A stretch of DNA of 64,000 nt. Source: Bartonella sp. ML70XJBT.G. GTDB lineage: Bacteria; Pseudomonadota; Alphaproteobacteria; Rhizobiales; Rhizobiaceae. Positions 19,101-29,919 of the stretch are shown here, piece after piece (position 1 is the stretch's first letter; every line of letters starts with the position of its first letter). The notes below the pieces were generated by a model. It did no database searches and was not told the DNA's origin. It worked only from the letters and a program-made list of their open reading frames with translations. The translations under genes and the position numbers were made by a program. The stretch is from NCBI RefSeq assembly GCF_028618575.1, contig NZ_JAQITA010000001.1:62001-126000 (forward strand), given 5' to 3'.

Positions 19101-19951
19101 CAAAAGTGATCCTTTTTATAGCTCCCTGTTAAAGGGTTTAAAAAACCACTAAATTCATACTCAATTGGACCGGTCATAATAATATGATCATCTTCTCTGT
19201 AAAAAATATTAAGTATTCCCCCTGGTAAATTCACATCGATATTGCGATTTGTAAGTCCACGTCGATAAGCTGCCACCGCACTCGCACAAGCAGCGCTTCC
19301 ACATGCTTGCGTTAATCCCGCTCCCCGCTCCCATGTGCGTAAATTTAGGCTTTTCTTTGACGTGACATGAGCAATGGAGATATTACACCGTTCTGGAAAA
19401 AGAGGATCATGTTCAAGTTTTGGTCCATATTTTTCTAATGGAAGATGTTGAATATCGCTCTCAATAAAGAAAATAGCGTGGAGATTGCCGATGGATACAA
19501 GGCTCGCATCTTTTAAGGGACCAGCAGTAATGTCGACGTGATTTGTATCGACTATTTCACGTGAAACAGGCATGTCTTTTGCATTGAAATTTGGGCTCCC
19601 CATGTCAACAGAAATAAGATTATTGGTTTGGCGTTTACCTTCAATAATTCCAGCAGATGTTTCCAATCGAAAGCTCTCACCAAAATTATGATCTGTAAGC
19701 CATGCAATGACACAACGCGTACCATTACCACAGGCTTTAGCCATTGAGCCATCAGAATTCCATATTTCAAGGCGGAAATCAGCCTCTTTTTTTGTGGCGG
19801 GGTGAAGTGCCATAATTTGATCAAAATTCGTTTGAGGATCTGCTGATAAAGCAAGAATTGCTTGTGGTGTCAGAGCATGTGTACTGTCACGCATATCAGC
19901 AACAATGATTTGATTTCCAAGACCGTTCATTTTGCTGAAGGGTGTTTTCAT
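19100..19951 (-). CDS. dapF: Diaminopimelate epimerase
   Basis: Interconverts LL- and meso-diaminopimelate for lysine and peptidoglycan. The two catalytic cysteines lie in ACGNGTRC (near 74-81) and ACGSAACASA (near 222-231). The N-terminal FSKMNGLGNQIIVAD is canonical. It has 283 residues. The minus-strand gene carries a parS-like site within its coding sequence (19553-19568). It is first in the dapF-mtaB-ftsY-yciB operon. Confidence 0.97.
   Translation of the reverse strand: MKTPFSKMNGLGNQIIVADMRDSTHALTPQAILALSADPQTNFDQIMALHPATKKEADFRLEIWNSDGSMAKACGNGTRCVIAWLTDHNFGESFRLETSAGIIEGKRQTNNLISVDMGSPNFNAKDMPVSREIVDTNHVDITAGPLKDASLVSIGNLHAIFFIESDIQHLPLEKYGPKLEHDPLFPERCNISIAHVTSKKSLNLRTWERGAGLTQACGSAACASAVAAYRRGLTNRNIDVNLPGGILNIFYREDDHIIMTGPIEYEFSGFLNPLTGSYKKDHF
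19553..19568. promoter_or_regulatory. parS site 4 (inside dapF)
   Basis: TATTTCACGTGAAACA matches parS at 15 of 16 positions. It lies 5 kb beyond parB, so the sites span about 9.4 kb around parAB. Confidence 0.8.
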
Positions 19952-20185
19952 GAAATTTCTCTATTTTTATTGATTACCCACAAAAGATATATGACTGAAT
20001 ATCTTATAAATTTCTAGTACTTAATAGATATAAAACGGGTGGAGGAATTATTTATCATTTAAAATAGGCAATTTTCATCCTGTTTTTTTTAAATTTGTTA
20101 ATGTATCTTTGTAAAATGCAATATAATAAGTGTTCACTCATTTCTTTGAGTTAACTTCTTTATTGTCGTGGGAAAGAGTATAGAT

Positions 20186-20728
20186 ATGTCATTTTCAAGG
20201 GTTTCATTTTTCGTTGCACTATCAACAGTTACATTTTTAGCGGGATGTTTAACATCGCGCTTTGACAGTAATGAGAGTAACAACACATTAGAAGTTTTTT
20301 ATCCACTTCAACAAATAGAAACAGAAGTGGTCCCTGATGTATCCTCTTCTTCATCGGCTGCTGAAGCAGCAGATGCTTCTATGTATGAGAAAGGAGATTC
20401 TCAGAGTGATGGACGCATGGCTAGCCTTGAATTGCCAAGTAGTGCTGTTGATTTGTTTCCTGCAAGTATTGCTGGGGTGTGGAATCTTTCTATGGGGGGA
20501 AAAGTTTGTCGAATTGCGACGCCACAAACAAAATTTGGACAAGGATACCGTGCTGGCCCCTTACACTGTCCAGGAATTCTTTCTCAAGTAAAGTCGTGGG
20601 CTGTTAAAGGGAAAAAATTATATTTCTATAATAATTCAGGGCGCGTTATTGTTGCTCTTTATTCTTCTAATGTTGATCGTTTTGAAGGACGCACACTTGA
20701 TGATCATCCCGTTATTTTAAGCAGATAG
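20186..20728 (+). CDS. omp19: Omp19-family outer membrane lipoprotein (AprI/Inh-type protease inhibitor)
   Basis: Homologous to Brucella Omp19, an outer-membrane lipoprotein that inhibits host proteases. The lipobox FLAGC (cysteine near 21) follows a hydrophobic signal. A serine/alanine-rich linker comes next. The C-terminal barrel-like domain has AGVWNLSMGGKVC, then ATPQTKFGQGYRAGPLHCPG and SWAVKGKKLYFY, closely matching Brucella Omp19 as I remember it. The two cysteines of this domain probably pair. I prefer ATG 20186 (180 residues) to the upstream GTG 20168, since the signal peptide then begins normally. It stands alone, followed by its own terminator. Confidence 0.9.
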   Translation: MSFSRVSFFVALSTVTFLAGCLTSRFDSNESNNTLEVFYPLQQIETEVVPDVSSSSSAAEAADASMYEKGDSQSDGRMASLELPSSAVDLFPASIAGVWNLSMGGKVCRIATPQTKFGQGYRAGPLHCPGILSQVKSWAVKGKKLYFYNNSGRVIVALYSSNVDRFEGRTLDDHPVILSR

Positions 20729-20756
20729 AGCGCTTTTGACCATTTATAAAAATAAG

Positions 20757-20796
20757 AAATAGATGTACGGGTTGTGAAAAAAACATCTATTTTTTA
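20757..20796 (+). terminator. Intrinsic terminator after omp19
   Basis: AAATAGATGT at 20757-20766 pairs with ACATCTATTT at 20783-20792, and the 3' arm runs into a T tract. The stem is AT-rich. It lies 28 bp after the omp19 stop. Confidence 0.6.
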
Positions 20797-20824
20797 TTGA
20801 AAGTGGTTTGAAAAAGGTTGTTTT

Positions 20825-21994
20825 ATGACTTCGGTTTCAACGCGTTATAAAGAGCTGGTTTTAAAGGGGGAAATCAGTTTTGATCCTGCTCAACAGGCTT
20901 TAACAAAGTTTTTTGATCATTTATTACAAAAAATTGCAGAAAAAAATGTTTCCTACCCCCTAGCATTTTGGCGTTTTTTCAAGAGAAAAAAACAATCATT
21001 GTCTCGTATTTCAAATCAAAATGAAGGGGATATACCCTTTAAGGGGCTGTATATTTATGGTGAAGTTGGACGAGGCAAAACTATGCTGATGGATTTGTTC
21101 TTTTCTTGTTTGCCGCTGGAGCGTAAAAAGCGTGCCCATTTTAATGATTTCATGGCTGATATACATGAGCGTATTAATTTTTACCGTAAAGCATCAACAA
21201 ACACAAAAGCTAGACAAGATAATCCTATTTTAGCTGTTGCCCAAGATCTTGCACGGGAAACCAAAGTGCTTTGTTTTGATGAATTTAGTGTTACGGATAT
21301 CGCTGATGCTATGGTGCTTAGTCGCCTTGTTGCTGCTTTGTTTGAGAAAGGGATTTTCTTTGTTGCGACTTCAAATGTTGCTCCTGATAATCTTTATTAT
21401 AACGGTCTAAATCGAGAACTTTTTTTGCCTTTTATTCAAGCTTTGAAAACACATGTTCGCATCGTTAATCTTGATGCAAAGACGGACTATCGGCTTGAAA
21501 AATCAAATTTACAACATGTGTATATCACCCCATTAGGGGAGCAGGCAGATAAATACATGAATCAAGCTTGGGCACTAGCACTGCAAGGACATAAAGAAAT
21601 ATCTGATGAACTTTCTATAAAAGGGCGTCTTATCCCTATTCCTCGTGCTGGTGCAGGTTGTGCACGCTTTGATTATCGAGATTTATGTGCAAAGCCTTTG
21701 GCCGCAGTTGAATATTTAGCATTAGGGGAACGGTATCATACGCTTTTTGTCGATAATGTACCGGTGATGGATGATACATATCGCAATGAAACGAAACGAT
21801 TTATTTTACTTATTGATGTTCTTTATGAGCGCCATATAAGATTATATATATCTGCGGCGGCAAAACTTGAGGATTTATATCAGGGGTATGCACAAACGTC
21901 CGAAACATTTGAATTTCAGAGAACACAATCACGTCTTTTTGAGATGCAAAGCAAAGAGTATTTAAAAGTTTGGGCAGAACGTTTTCTTCTTTAA
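20825..21994 (+). CDS. zapE: Cell division protein ZapE (AFG1-family ATPase)
   Basis: An AAA+-like P-loop ATPase of the AFG1/ZapE family, which in E. coli destabilises FtsZ rings at the septum. The Walker A motif GLYIYGEVGRGKTMLMD is near 74-90, the Walker B-like CFDEFSVTDIADA is near 151-163, and ATSNVAPDNLYYNGLNRELFLPFI is the family signature. It has 389 residues. It sits upstream of mdh, the usual rhizobial arrangement, but 306 bp separate them. Confidence 0.93.
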   Translation: MTSVSTRYKELVLKGEISFDPAQQALTKFFDHLLQKIAEKNVSYPLAFWRFFKRKKQSLSRISNQNEGDIPFKGLYIYGEVGRGKTMLMDLFFSCLPLERKKRAHFNDFMADIHERINFYRKASTNTKARQDNPILAVAQDLARETKVLCFDEFSVTDIADAMVLSRLVAALFEKGIFFVATSNVAPDNLYYNGLNRELFLPFIQALKTHVRIVNLDAKTDYRLEKSNLQHVYITPLGEQADKYMNQAWALALQGHKEISDELSIKGRLIPIPRAGAGCARFDYRDLCAKPLAAVEYLALGERYHTLFVDNVPVMDDTYRNETKRFILLIDVLYERHIRLYISAAAKLEDLYQGYAQTSETFEFQRTQSRLFEMQSKEYLKVWAERFLL

Positions 21995-23263
<1,269 letters not shown>

Positions 23264-23356
23264 ATTGAGCAAGATTTTGTTCATTAAAATAGAGTATCTG
23301 AAATATTAGGACTTAAAAAATTATTCAAGTAATTCATAAAAGAAAAGGACAAATGC

Positions 23357-24553
23357 ATGAATATCCATGAGTATCAGGCCAAACGTCTGCTGCATGAATA
23401 TGGAGCACCAATTGCAAATGGTGTTGCTGTTTATTCTGTAGAGCAGGCTGAAAAATGGGCAAAGAAATTGCCTGGACCTCTCTATGTGGTTAAAAGTCAG
23501 ATACATGCAGGTGGTCGTGGTAAAGGTAAGTTTAAAGAACTTGGTCCTGATGCAAAGGGTGGTGTTCGGCTGGCAAAATCTGTTGAAGAAGTTGTTGCAA
23601 ATGTCCAAGAAATGCTTGGTAAAACTTTGGTAACCAAACAGACGGGTCCAGAGGGTAAACAAGTCAATCGTCTTTATATTGAGGATGGTGCCGATATCGA
23701 ACGGGAGCTTTATCTTTCTCTTTTGGTTGATCGTAGCGTTGGTCGAGTAGCTTTCGTGGTTTCAACAGAAGGTGGAATGGATATTGAAACGGTCGCTGAA
23801 GAAACACCAGAAAAAATATTGACTCTATCCATTGATGCTACACAGGGCGTTACCTCTGATGATTGTGCAAGGCTTTGTGATGCATTAGAATTGCAAGGGT
23901 GTGCAAGAGAAGATGGAGAAAAGCTGTTTCCAATTCTTTATAAGGTGTTTTGTGAAAAAGATATGAGCCTTCTTGAAATCAATCCGCTTATTGTGATGAA
24001 AGATGGTCATTTGCGTGTTCTTGATGCAAAAGTTTCTTTTGATAATAATGCTCTGTTTCGTCATCCAGATATTCTGGAATTGCGTGATACTTCAGAAGAA
24101 GATCCCAAAGAGATTGAAGCATCAAAGCATGATCTTGCTTATGTGGCTCTTGAGGGTACAATTGGTTGTATGGTCAATGGTGCCGGTCTTGCTATGGCAA
24201 CAATGGATATCATTAAGCTTTATGGAGCCGAACCAGCAAATTTCCTCGATGTTGGTGGTGGAGCTTCAAAAGAGAAGGTAACTGCTGCTTTTAAAATTAT
24301 TACTGCTGATCCCAATGTTAAAGGTATTTTGGTCAATATTTTTGGTGGTATTATGCGTTGCGATGTCATTGCTGAGGGTGTGGTTGCCGCTGTTCGCGAA
24401 GTTGGTTTAAAGGTTCCTTTGGTTGTTCGTCTTGAAGGTACGAATGTTGAGCAAGGTAAAGCGATTATCAATGACAGTGGTTTGAATGTTATTCCTGCTG
24501 ATGATTTAGATGATGCTGCTCAAAAGATTGTTGCAGCCGTGAAGGGAGCTTAA
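23357..24553 (+). CDS. sucC: Succinyl-CoA synthetase beta subunit
   Basis: The ADP-forming succinate-CoA ligase beta chain. The ATP-grasp N-terminal domain ([24 protein letters not shown] near 46-57) is followed by the CoA-ligase domain with [18 protein letters not shown] and [10 protein letters not shown] near 322. It has 398 residues. It is followed directly by sucD, whose product makes the heteromeric enzyme. Confidence 0.97.
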   Translation: MNIHEYQAKRLLHEYGAPIANGVAVYSVEQAEKWAKKLPGPLYVVKSQIHAGGRGKGKFKELGPDAKGGVRLAKSVEEVVANVQEMLGKTLVTKQTGPEGKQVNRLYIEDGADIERELYLSLLVDRSVGRVAFVVSTEGGMDIETVAEETPEKILTLSIDATQGVTSDDCARLCDALELQGCAREDGEKLFPILYKVFCEKDMSLLEINPLIVMKDGHLRVLDAKVSFDNNALFRHPDILELRDTSEEDPKEIEASKHDLAYVALEGTIGCMVNGAGLAMATMDIIKLYGAEPANFLDVGGGASKEKVTAAFKIITADPNVKGILVNIFGGIMRCDVIAEGVVAAVREVGLKVPLVVRLEGTNVEQGKAIINDSGLNVIPADDLDDAAQKIVAAVKGA

Positions 24554-24556
24554 GTG

Positions 24557-25459
24557 ATGTCGATTCTTGTGAATAAAGATACAAAAGTTCTGGTTCAAGG
24601 CCTTACAGGAAAAACAGGAACATTTCATACAGAACAAGCACTTGCTTACTACGGCACGCAAATGGTTGGTGGTGTTAATCCTAAAAAGGGGGGTGAGACA
24701 TGGGAAGGTTCAAAAGGGGAAACCCTTCCTATTTTTGCGAGTGTTGCAGAAGGAAAAGAAAAAACAGGTGCTGATGCTTCCGTTATTTATGTTCCACCCG
24801 CAGGGGCAGCGGCAGCTATTATAGAAGCCATTGAAGCTGAGATCCGTTTGATTATCTGTATCACAGAGGGTATTCCTGTTATGGATATGGTGAAGGTAAA
24901 GGCAAGATTGGAAAAATCAAAATCGCGTCTCATTGGTCCTAATTGCCCTGGTATTCTTACACCAAATGAATGTAAAATCGGCATTATGCCCGGTTCTATT
25001 TTTAGAAAAGGCTCTGTTGGAGTTGTTTCACGGTCAGGAACTCTAACCTATGAAGCAGTGTTTCAAACAAGTCATGAAGGACTTGGGCAGACAACGGCGA
25101 TTGGTATTGGTGGCGATCCTGTTAAGGGTACCGAATTTATTGATGTGTTGGAAATGTTTTTAGCAGATGATGAAACGCAGTCTATTGTTATGATTGGTGA
25201 AATTGGCGGTTCTGCTGAAGAAGAAGCAGCACAGTTTCTTCAAGATGAGGCAAGAAAGGGTCGCAAAAAACCGGTGGTTGGTTTTATTGCTGGTCGTACA
25301 GCTCCTCCAGGGCGTACAATGGGGCATGCTGGTGCTGTTATCTCGGGTGGAAAAGGTGGAGCAGAAGATAAAATTGCCGCCATGGAATCAGCTGGAATTC
25401 GGGTTTCTCCTTCACCTTCGCAGATAGGCAAAACCTTGATGTCGGTTTTGAAGGGCTAA
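24557..25459 (+). CDS. sucD: Succinyl-CoA synthetase alpha subunit
   Basis: Carries the phosphohistidine of succinyl-CoA synthetase. It has [12 protein letters not shown] (CoA-binding Rossmann fold) near 14-25, [10 protein letters not shown] near 122, and [17 protein letters not shown] near 246 with the active-site histidine. I take ATG 24557 (300 residues, [12 protein letters not shown]). The adjoining GTG at 24554 is a less likely start. Only three bases separate it from sucC. A long hairpin lies just downstream. Confidence 0.97.
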   Translation: MSILVNKDTKVLVQGLTGKTGTFHTEQALAYYGTQMVGGVNPKKGGETWEGSKGETLPIFASVAEGKEKTGADASVIYVPPAGAAAAIIEAIEAEIRLIICITEGIPVMDMVKVKARLEKSKSRLIGPNCPGILTPNECKIGIMPGSIFRKGSVGVVSRSGTLTYEAVFQTSHEGLGQTTAIGIGGDPVKGTEFIDVLEMFLADDETQSIVMIGEIGGSAEEEAAQFLQDEARKGRKKPVVGFIAGRTAPPGRTMGHAGAVISGGKGGAEDKIAAMESAGIRVSPSPSQIGKTLMSVLKG

Positions 25460-25466
25460 AAGAAAA

Positions 25467-25504
25467 CTTTATCAGAATAAAAACATATCCTTATTCTGAT
25501 AAAG
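25467..25504 (+). repeat. 14-bp perfect inverted repeat between sucD and sucA
   Basis: CTTTATCAGAATAA at 25467-25480 is perfectly complementary to 25491-25504, with a 10-nt loop. No T tract follows, so it is not a standard intrinsic terminator. It begins 8 bp after the sucD stop. It could protect or process the sucCD mRNA, or bind a repressor. Confidence 0.7.
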
Positions 25505-25604
25505 CATTAGATGTAAAAAGGTGAAAGATTTTTTTGAACTTTCTGATTTTCGTTTGTTTTGCAAGCGTTTAAAAGTCGAAAAAAGATATAAGGAGACGGG
25601 ATAG

Positions 25605-25643
25605 ATGTTCCGGAGAAGTGTATGGCAAGACAGGACGAGATAA
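25605..25643 (+). CDS. Possible 12-codon upstream ORF overlapping the sucA start
   Basis: ATG 25605 has a better Shine-Dalgarno sequence (AAGGAG at 25590-25595, 9-nt spacing) than sucA itself. It encodes MFRRSVWQDRTR and stops at 25641-25643, out of frame with and 22 bases beyond the sucA ATG. It may couple or limit sucA translation, or the SD may simply serve sucA at longer range. Confidence 0.3.
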   Translation: MFRRSVWQDRTR

Positions 25644-28624
25644 ATAGTCTTTTTGCACAAACGTCGTTTCTGTATGGTGGAAATGCGGATTACATAGATC
25701 AACTTTATGCCGAATATGAAAAGGATCCCGCTAGTGTAGATTCACAGTGGCGTACTTTTTTTGAAAATCTGCATGATAAAAAAGAAGATGTTCTCAAAAA
25801 CGCTGAAGGGGCAACATGGCAACGGGATCATTGGCCGTTAAAGGCAAATGGTGAACTCGTCTCTGCTCTCGATGGTGATTGGTCTGTTCTTGAAAAACAT
25901 GTTGGTGATAAATTAAAGGAAAAAGCAGCAACAGGTGTTGCTCCAAAGGGAGTAAGTTCTAGCGAACAAGATATCATTCAAGCAACGCGTGATTCTGTTC
26001 AGGCTCTTAGAATGATTCGTGCTTTTCGCACACGGGGGCATCTTCGTGCAAAGCTTGATCCCCTTCAATTGGCAGAAAAACTTGATGATTACAAGGAACT
26101 TTCTCCAGAAGCTTATGGCTTTACTCCTGCTGATTATGAGAAGCCAATTTTTATTGATAATGTTTTAGGCTTGGAATATGCAACTATTCCACAAATGCTG
26201 GAGATTCTCAATCGTACCTATTGTGCAACGATTGGTATGGAATATATGCATATTTCTGATCCTGCTCAAAAAGCATGGCTTCAAGAGCGTATTGAAGGAC
26301 CAGATAAACGCATTTCCTTTACAGCGGAAGGTAAAAAAGCCATCCTTAACAAATTGATTGAAGCAGAAGGATTCGAACAGTTTTTAGATGCAAAATATAA
26401 AGGAACAAAGCGTTTTGGACTTGATGGTGGTGAGGCACTCATTCCTGCTCTTGAACAAATTATTAAACGCGGTGGTGCTTTGGGAGTGCAGGAAATTATT
26501 TTAGGAATGGCGCATCGTGGTCGTTTAAATGTTCTTTCACAAGTGCTTGCAAAACCGCATCGGGCCATTTTTCATGAATTTAAAGGGGGGTCTTATAAGC
26601 CTGATGATGTAGAAGGATCAGGTGATGTAAAATATCATTTGGGGACCTCAGCTGATCTTGAATTTGATGGTAAAAAAGTTCATTTATCGCTTTTGGCAAA
26701 TCCCTCTCATCTTGAGATTGTTGATCCGGTGGTTGTTGGAAAAGCGCGTGCTAAACAAGATCAACTTGTGGGGCGTATGCAGACTGAGGCTCTCTCATTG
26801 AATGAGCGTTCAAAGGTTTTGCCGCTGCTTATTCACGGTGATGCTGCCTTTGCTGGGCAGGGGGTTATTCAGGAAACTTTTGGACTTTCAGGTCTTAAGG
26901 GTTATAGCGTTGCTGGCTCTGTTCATGTGATTATTAATAATCAGATTGGTTTTACAACTGATCCACGCTTTTCGCGTTCTTCACCATATCCATCAGATGT
27001 AGCAAAGATGATTGATGCGCCAATTTTCCATGTGAATGGTGATGATCCTGAGGCCGTTGTTTTTGTTGCAAAAGTGGCGACAGAATTTCGTCAAATTTTC
27101 CATAAACCGGTGGTGATTGATATGTTCTGTTACCGCCGTTATGGGCATAATGAAGGTGATGAACCTTCCTTCACGCAGCCGCTTATGTATAAGGCTATCC
27201 GTAATCACAAAACAACCTTGCAACTTTATGCAGACCAGTTAGTAGCAGAAGGGGTGGTTTCTCTAGAAGAGATTGAACAGCAAAAAAAACTATGGCGTGA
27301 TAAACTTGAAGTTGAGTTTGAAGTAAGCACTTCTTATAAGCCAAATAAAGCGGATTGGCTTGATGGGAGCTGGACGGGTCTTAAAGCTTCTACGAGTGTT
27401 GATGAACAACAGTGTGGAGGAACAACGGGTGTTGAATTAAAAACTTTACAGGAAATTGGTAAGAAACTGGTCGAAATTCCAGCAGGTTTTCAGGTTCATA
27501 AAACTATTCAACGCTTTTTGAGTAATCGTGCTAAAATTTTTGAAACCGGTGAGGGTGTTGATTGGGCAACGGCTGAAGCTCTCGCTTTTGGTTCACTGTG
27601 TTTAGAAGGAGCACCGGTTCGTCTTTCCGGTGAGGATGTTGAACGTGGAACTTTTTCACAACGTCATTCAGTTCTTTACGACCAAGAAAACGAAGCACGT
27701 TATATTCCTTTAAATAATTTACAAAAAGGACAGGCATTTTATGAAGTTGTTAATTCTATGCTTTCTGAAGAAGCGGTGCTTGGTTTCGAATATGGATATT
27801 CCCTTGCTGAGCCACGAGGATTAACACTTTGGGAAGCACAATTTGGTGATTTTTCTAATGGTGCACAGGTCATTTTTGATCAATTTATTTCGTCTGCGGA
27901 GCGTAAGTGGCTTCGTATGTCTGGTCTTGTATGTTTGTTGCCTCATGGTTTTGAAGGCCAAGGGCCAGAGCATTCTTCAGCACGTCTAGAGCGTTTTCTG
28001 CAACTTTGTGCAGAAGATAATATGCAGGTTGCAAATTGTACAACGCCTGCAAATTATTTTCATATTTTACGCAGACAGATTAAACGTGATTTCCGTAAGC
28101 CATTGATTTTAATGACACCAAAGTCGCTTTTACGCCATAAGAGAGCTGTTTCTTTTCTCAGTGAAATGGGACCAGAAACAGGTTTTCATCGTTTATTGCT
28201 TGATGATGCTGAAGTTCTTAAAGATTCTGTTATTAAATTGCAGAAAGATAATAAAATTCGTCGTGTCGTTCTTTGTACCGGCAAGGTTTATTATGATCTT
28301 TATGAAGAACGTGAAAAAAGGGGCATTGATGATGTTTATTTGCTTCGTGTTGAACAGCTTTATCCTTTTCCTGCGAAAGCCTTGGTGGATGTGTTATCGC
28401 GCTTTTTGCAGGCAGAAATTGTTTGGTGCCAAGAGGAACCAAAAAATATGGGGGCTTGGTCATTTATTGAGCCTTATTTAGAATGGGTTTTGACGCATAT
28501 CAATGCGCAATATTCACGTGCACGTTATGCGGGGCGTCCTGCAAGTGCAGCACCGGCCTCTGGGTTGATGGTGAAACATCTTGAACAGCTTGCTGCGTTT
28601 CTTGAAGACGCGTTAGGCTCTTAA
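25622..28624 (+). CDS. sucA: 2-oxoglutarate dehydrogenase E1 component
   Basis: The thiamine-diphosphate-dependent decarboxylase of the 2-oxoglutarate dehydrogenase complex. It has exactly 1000 residues. The N-terminal FLYGGNADYIDQLYAEYEKDP, then GMAHRGRLNVL near 297, HGDAAFAGQGVIQET near 403 and the ThDP loop GYSVAGSVHVIINNQIGFTT are present. RYGHNEGDEPSFTQP comes next, and the C-terminal transketolase-like domain includes GFEGQGPEHSSARLERFLQL. ATG 25622 matches the conserved start. Confidence 0.97.
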   Translation: MARQDEINSLFAQTSFLYGGNADYIDQLYAEYEKDPASVDSQWRTFFENLHDKKEDVLKNAEGATWQRDHWPLKANGELVSALDGDWSVLEKHVGDKLKEKAATGVAPKGVSSSEQDIIQATRDSVQALRMIRAFRTRGHLRAKLDPLQLAEKLDDYKELSPEAYGFTPADYEKPIFIDNVLGLEYATIPQMLEILNRTYCATIGMEYMHISDPAQKAWLQERIEGPDKRISFTAEGKKAILNKLIEAEGFEQFLDAKYKGTKRFGLDGGEALIPALEQIIKRGGALGVQEIILGMAHRGRLNVLSQVLAKPHRAIFHEFKGGSYKPDDVEGSGDVKYHLGTSADLEFDGKKVHLSLLANPSHLEIVDPVVVGKARAKQDQLVGRMQTEALSLNERSKVLPLLIHGDAAFAGQGVIQETFGLSGLKGYSVAGSVHVIINNQIGFTTDPRFSRSSPYPSDVAKMIDAPIFHVNGDDPEAVVFVAKVATEFRQIFHKPVVIDMFCYRRYGHNEGDEPSFTQPLMYKAIRNHKTTLQLYADQLVAEGVVSLEEIEQQKKLWRDKLEVEFEVSTSYKPNKADWLDGSWTGLKASTSVDEQQCGGTTGVELKTLQEIGKKLVEIPAGFQVHKTIQRFLSNRAKIFETGEGVDWATAEALAFGSLCLEGAPVRLSGEDVERGTFSQRHSVLYDQENEARYIPLNNLQKGQAFYEVVNSMLSEEAVLGFEYGYSLAEPRGLTLWEAQFGDFSNGAQVIFDQFISSAERKWLRMSGLVCLLPHGFEGQGPEHSSARLERFLQLCAEDNMQVANCTTPANYFHILRRQIKRDFRKPLILMTPKSLLRHKRAVSFLSEMGPETGFHRLLLDDAEVLKDSVIKLQKDNKIRRVVLCTGKVYYDLYEEREKRGIDDVYLLRVEQLYPFPAKALVDVLSRFLQAEIVWCQEEPKNMGAWSFIEPYLEWVLTHINAQYSRARYAGRPASAAPASGLMVKHLEQLAAFLEDALGS

Positions 28625-28657
28625 ATTTATGACTACTCTGATGTATGGAAAAATATT

Positions 28658-29887
28658 ATGACTACTGAAATCCGTGTTCCTACTTTGGGCGAATCGGTTA
28701 CCGAGGCAACTGTTGGTAAATGGTTTAAAAAGCTTGGTGACGCTGTTGCTATGGATGAGCCTTTGGTTGAATTAGAAACTGATAAGGTAACAGTTGAGGT
28801 TCCCTCACCTGTTTCAGGGAAATTATCTGAAATCATTGCAAAGGAAGGCGATACAGTTGGAGTGAATGCACTCTTAGGGATAGTTGAAGCTGGAGCAGCT
28901 GGTGTTACCAAAACATTGCCGACTTCTGAGGCATCTGGGTCTGCTACTCCCGTTGAATTGAAACAGTCTTCTTCAAGTAGTTCAATGCCTCCCGCACCTT
29001 CAGCAGCAAAATTGATGGCGGAAAATGATATTGCTAAAAACGATATTTCTGGTTCTGGAAAACGTGGGCAAATTCTTAAAGAAGATGTGCTGGGTGTGAT
29101 GACACAAGGGACAAAAGCACCTATCCCTATGGCTTCTACAGTTAGCTCTTCTTCTGTCTCCAGCTCTTTGGCTGCTCCTGTACAGGAAATCCATGAGGAG
29201 CGGGTTCGTATGACAAAATTACGTCAAACAATTGCTCGTCGTCTTAAAGATGCACAGAATACTGCAGCAATGTTAACCACTTTTAATGAGGTTGATATGT
29301 CTGCAGTGATGGATTTGCGTAAGCGTTATAAGGATATTTTTGAAAAAAAGCATGGTGTTAAGCTTGGTTTTATGAGCTTTTTTACCAAAGCTGTTTGTCA
29401 TGCATTAAAAGAACTTCCTGCTGTTAATGCAGAAATTGATGGAACAGATATTATTTACAAAAACTATGTCAATGCTGGAATTGCGGTTGGAACGGAGAAA
29501 GGGCTTGTCGTTCCTGTCTTGCGTAATGCAGATCAGATGTCGTTGGCAGAGATTGAAAAAGAAATTGGTCGTTTGGGGCGTCTTGCTCGTGATGGAAAAT
29601 TAGCGGTTTCTGATATGCAAGGTGGAACTTTTACCATTACCAATGGGGGCGTTTATGGATCATTAATGTCTACGCCCATTTTGAATGCACCGCAGTCTGG
29701 TATTTTGGGAATGCATGCCATTAAAGAGCGGGCAGTGGTTATTGAGGGACAAATCGTGATTCGCCCCATGATGTATCTCGCACTTTCTTATGATCATCGT
29801 ATTGTAGATGGCCAAGAAGCTGTGACTTTCCTTGTGCGTGTTAAGGAAAGTTTAGAAGATCCGGAACGCCTTGTTCTTGATTTGTAA
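28658..29887 (+). CDS. sucB: 2-oxoglutarate dehydrogenase E2 (dihydrolipoamide succinyltransferase)
   Basis: The core acyltransferase of the complex. One lipoyl domain ([14 protein letters not shown], lipoyl-lysine near 43) is followed by a serine/alanine/proline linker and a peripheral-subunit-binding domain ([12 protein letters not shown] near 116). A second flexible linker leads to the catalytic domain ending with [12 protein letters not shown] (histidine and aspartate near 380). It has 409 residues. It lies 33 bp after sucA and 32 bp before lpdA. Confidence 0.97.
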   Translation: MTTEIRVPTLGESVTEATVGKWFKKLGDAVAMDEPLVELETDKVTVEVPSPVSGKLSEIIAKEGDTVGVNALLGIVEAGAAGVTKTLPTSEASGSATPVELKQSSSSSSMPPAPSAAKLMAENDIAKNDISGSGKRGQILKEDVLGVMTQGTKAPIPMASTVSSSSVSSSLAAPVQEIHEERVRMTKLRQTIARRLKDAQNTAAMLTTFNEVDMSAVMDLRKRYKDIFEKKHGVKLGFMSFFTKAVCHALKELPAVNAEIDGTDIIYKNYVNAGIAVGTEKGLVVPVLRNADQMSLAEIEKEIGRLGRLARDGKLAVSDMQGGTFTITNGGVYGSLMSTPILNAPQSGILGMHAIKERAVVIEGQIVIRPMMYLALSYDHRIVDGQEAVTFLVRVKESLEDPERLVLDL

Positions 29888-29919
29888 AAGTACAATTTTC
29901 GAGATGAAAGGAAGAACGG

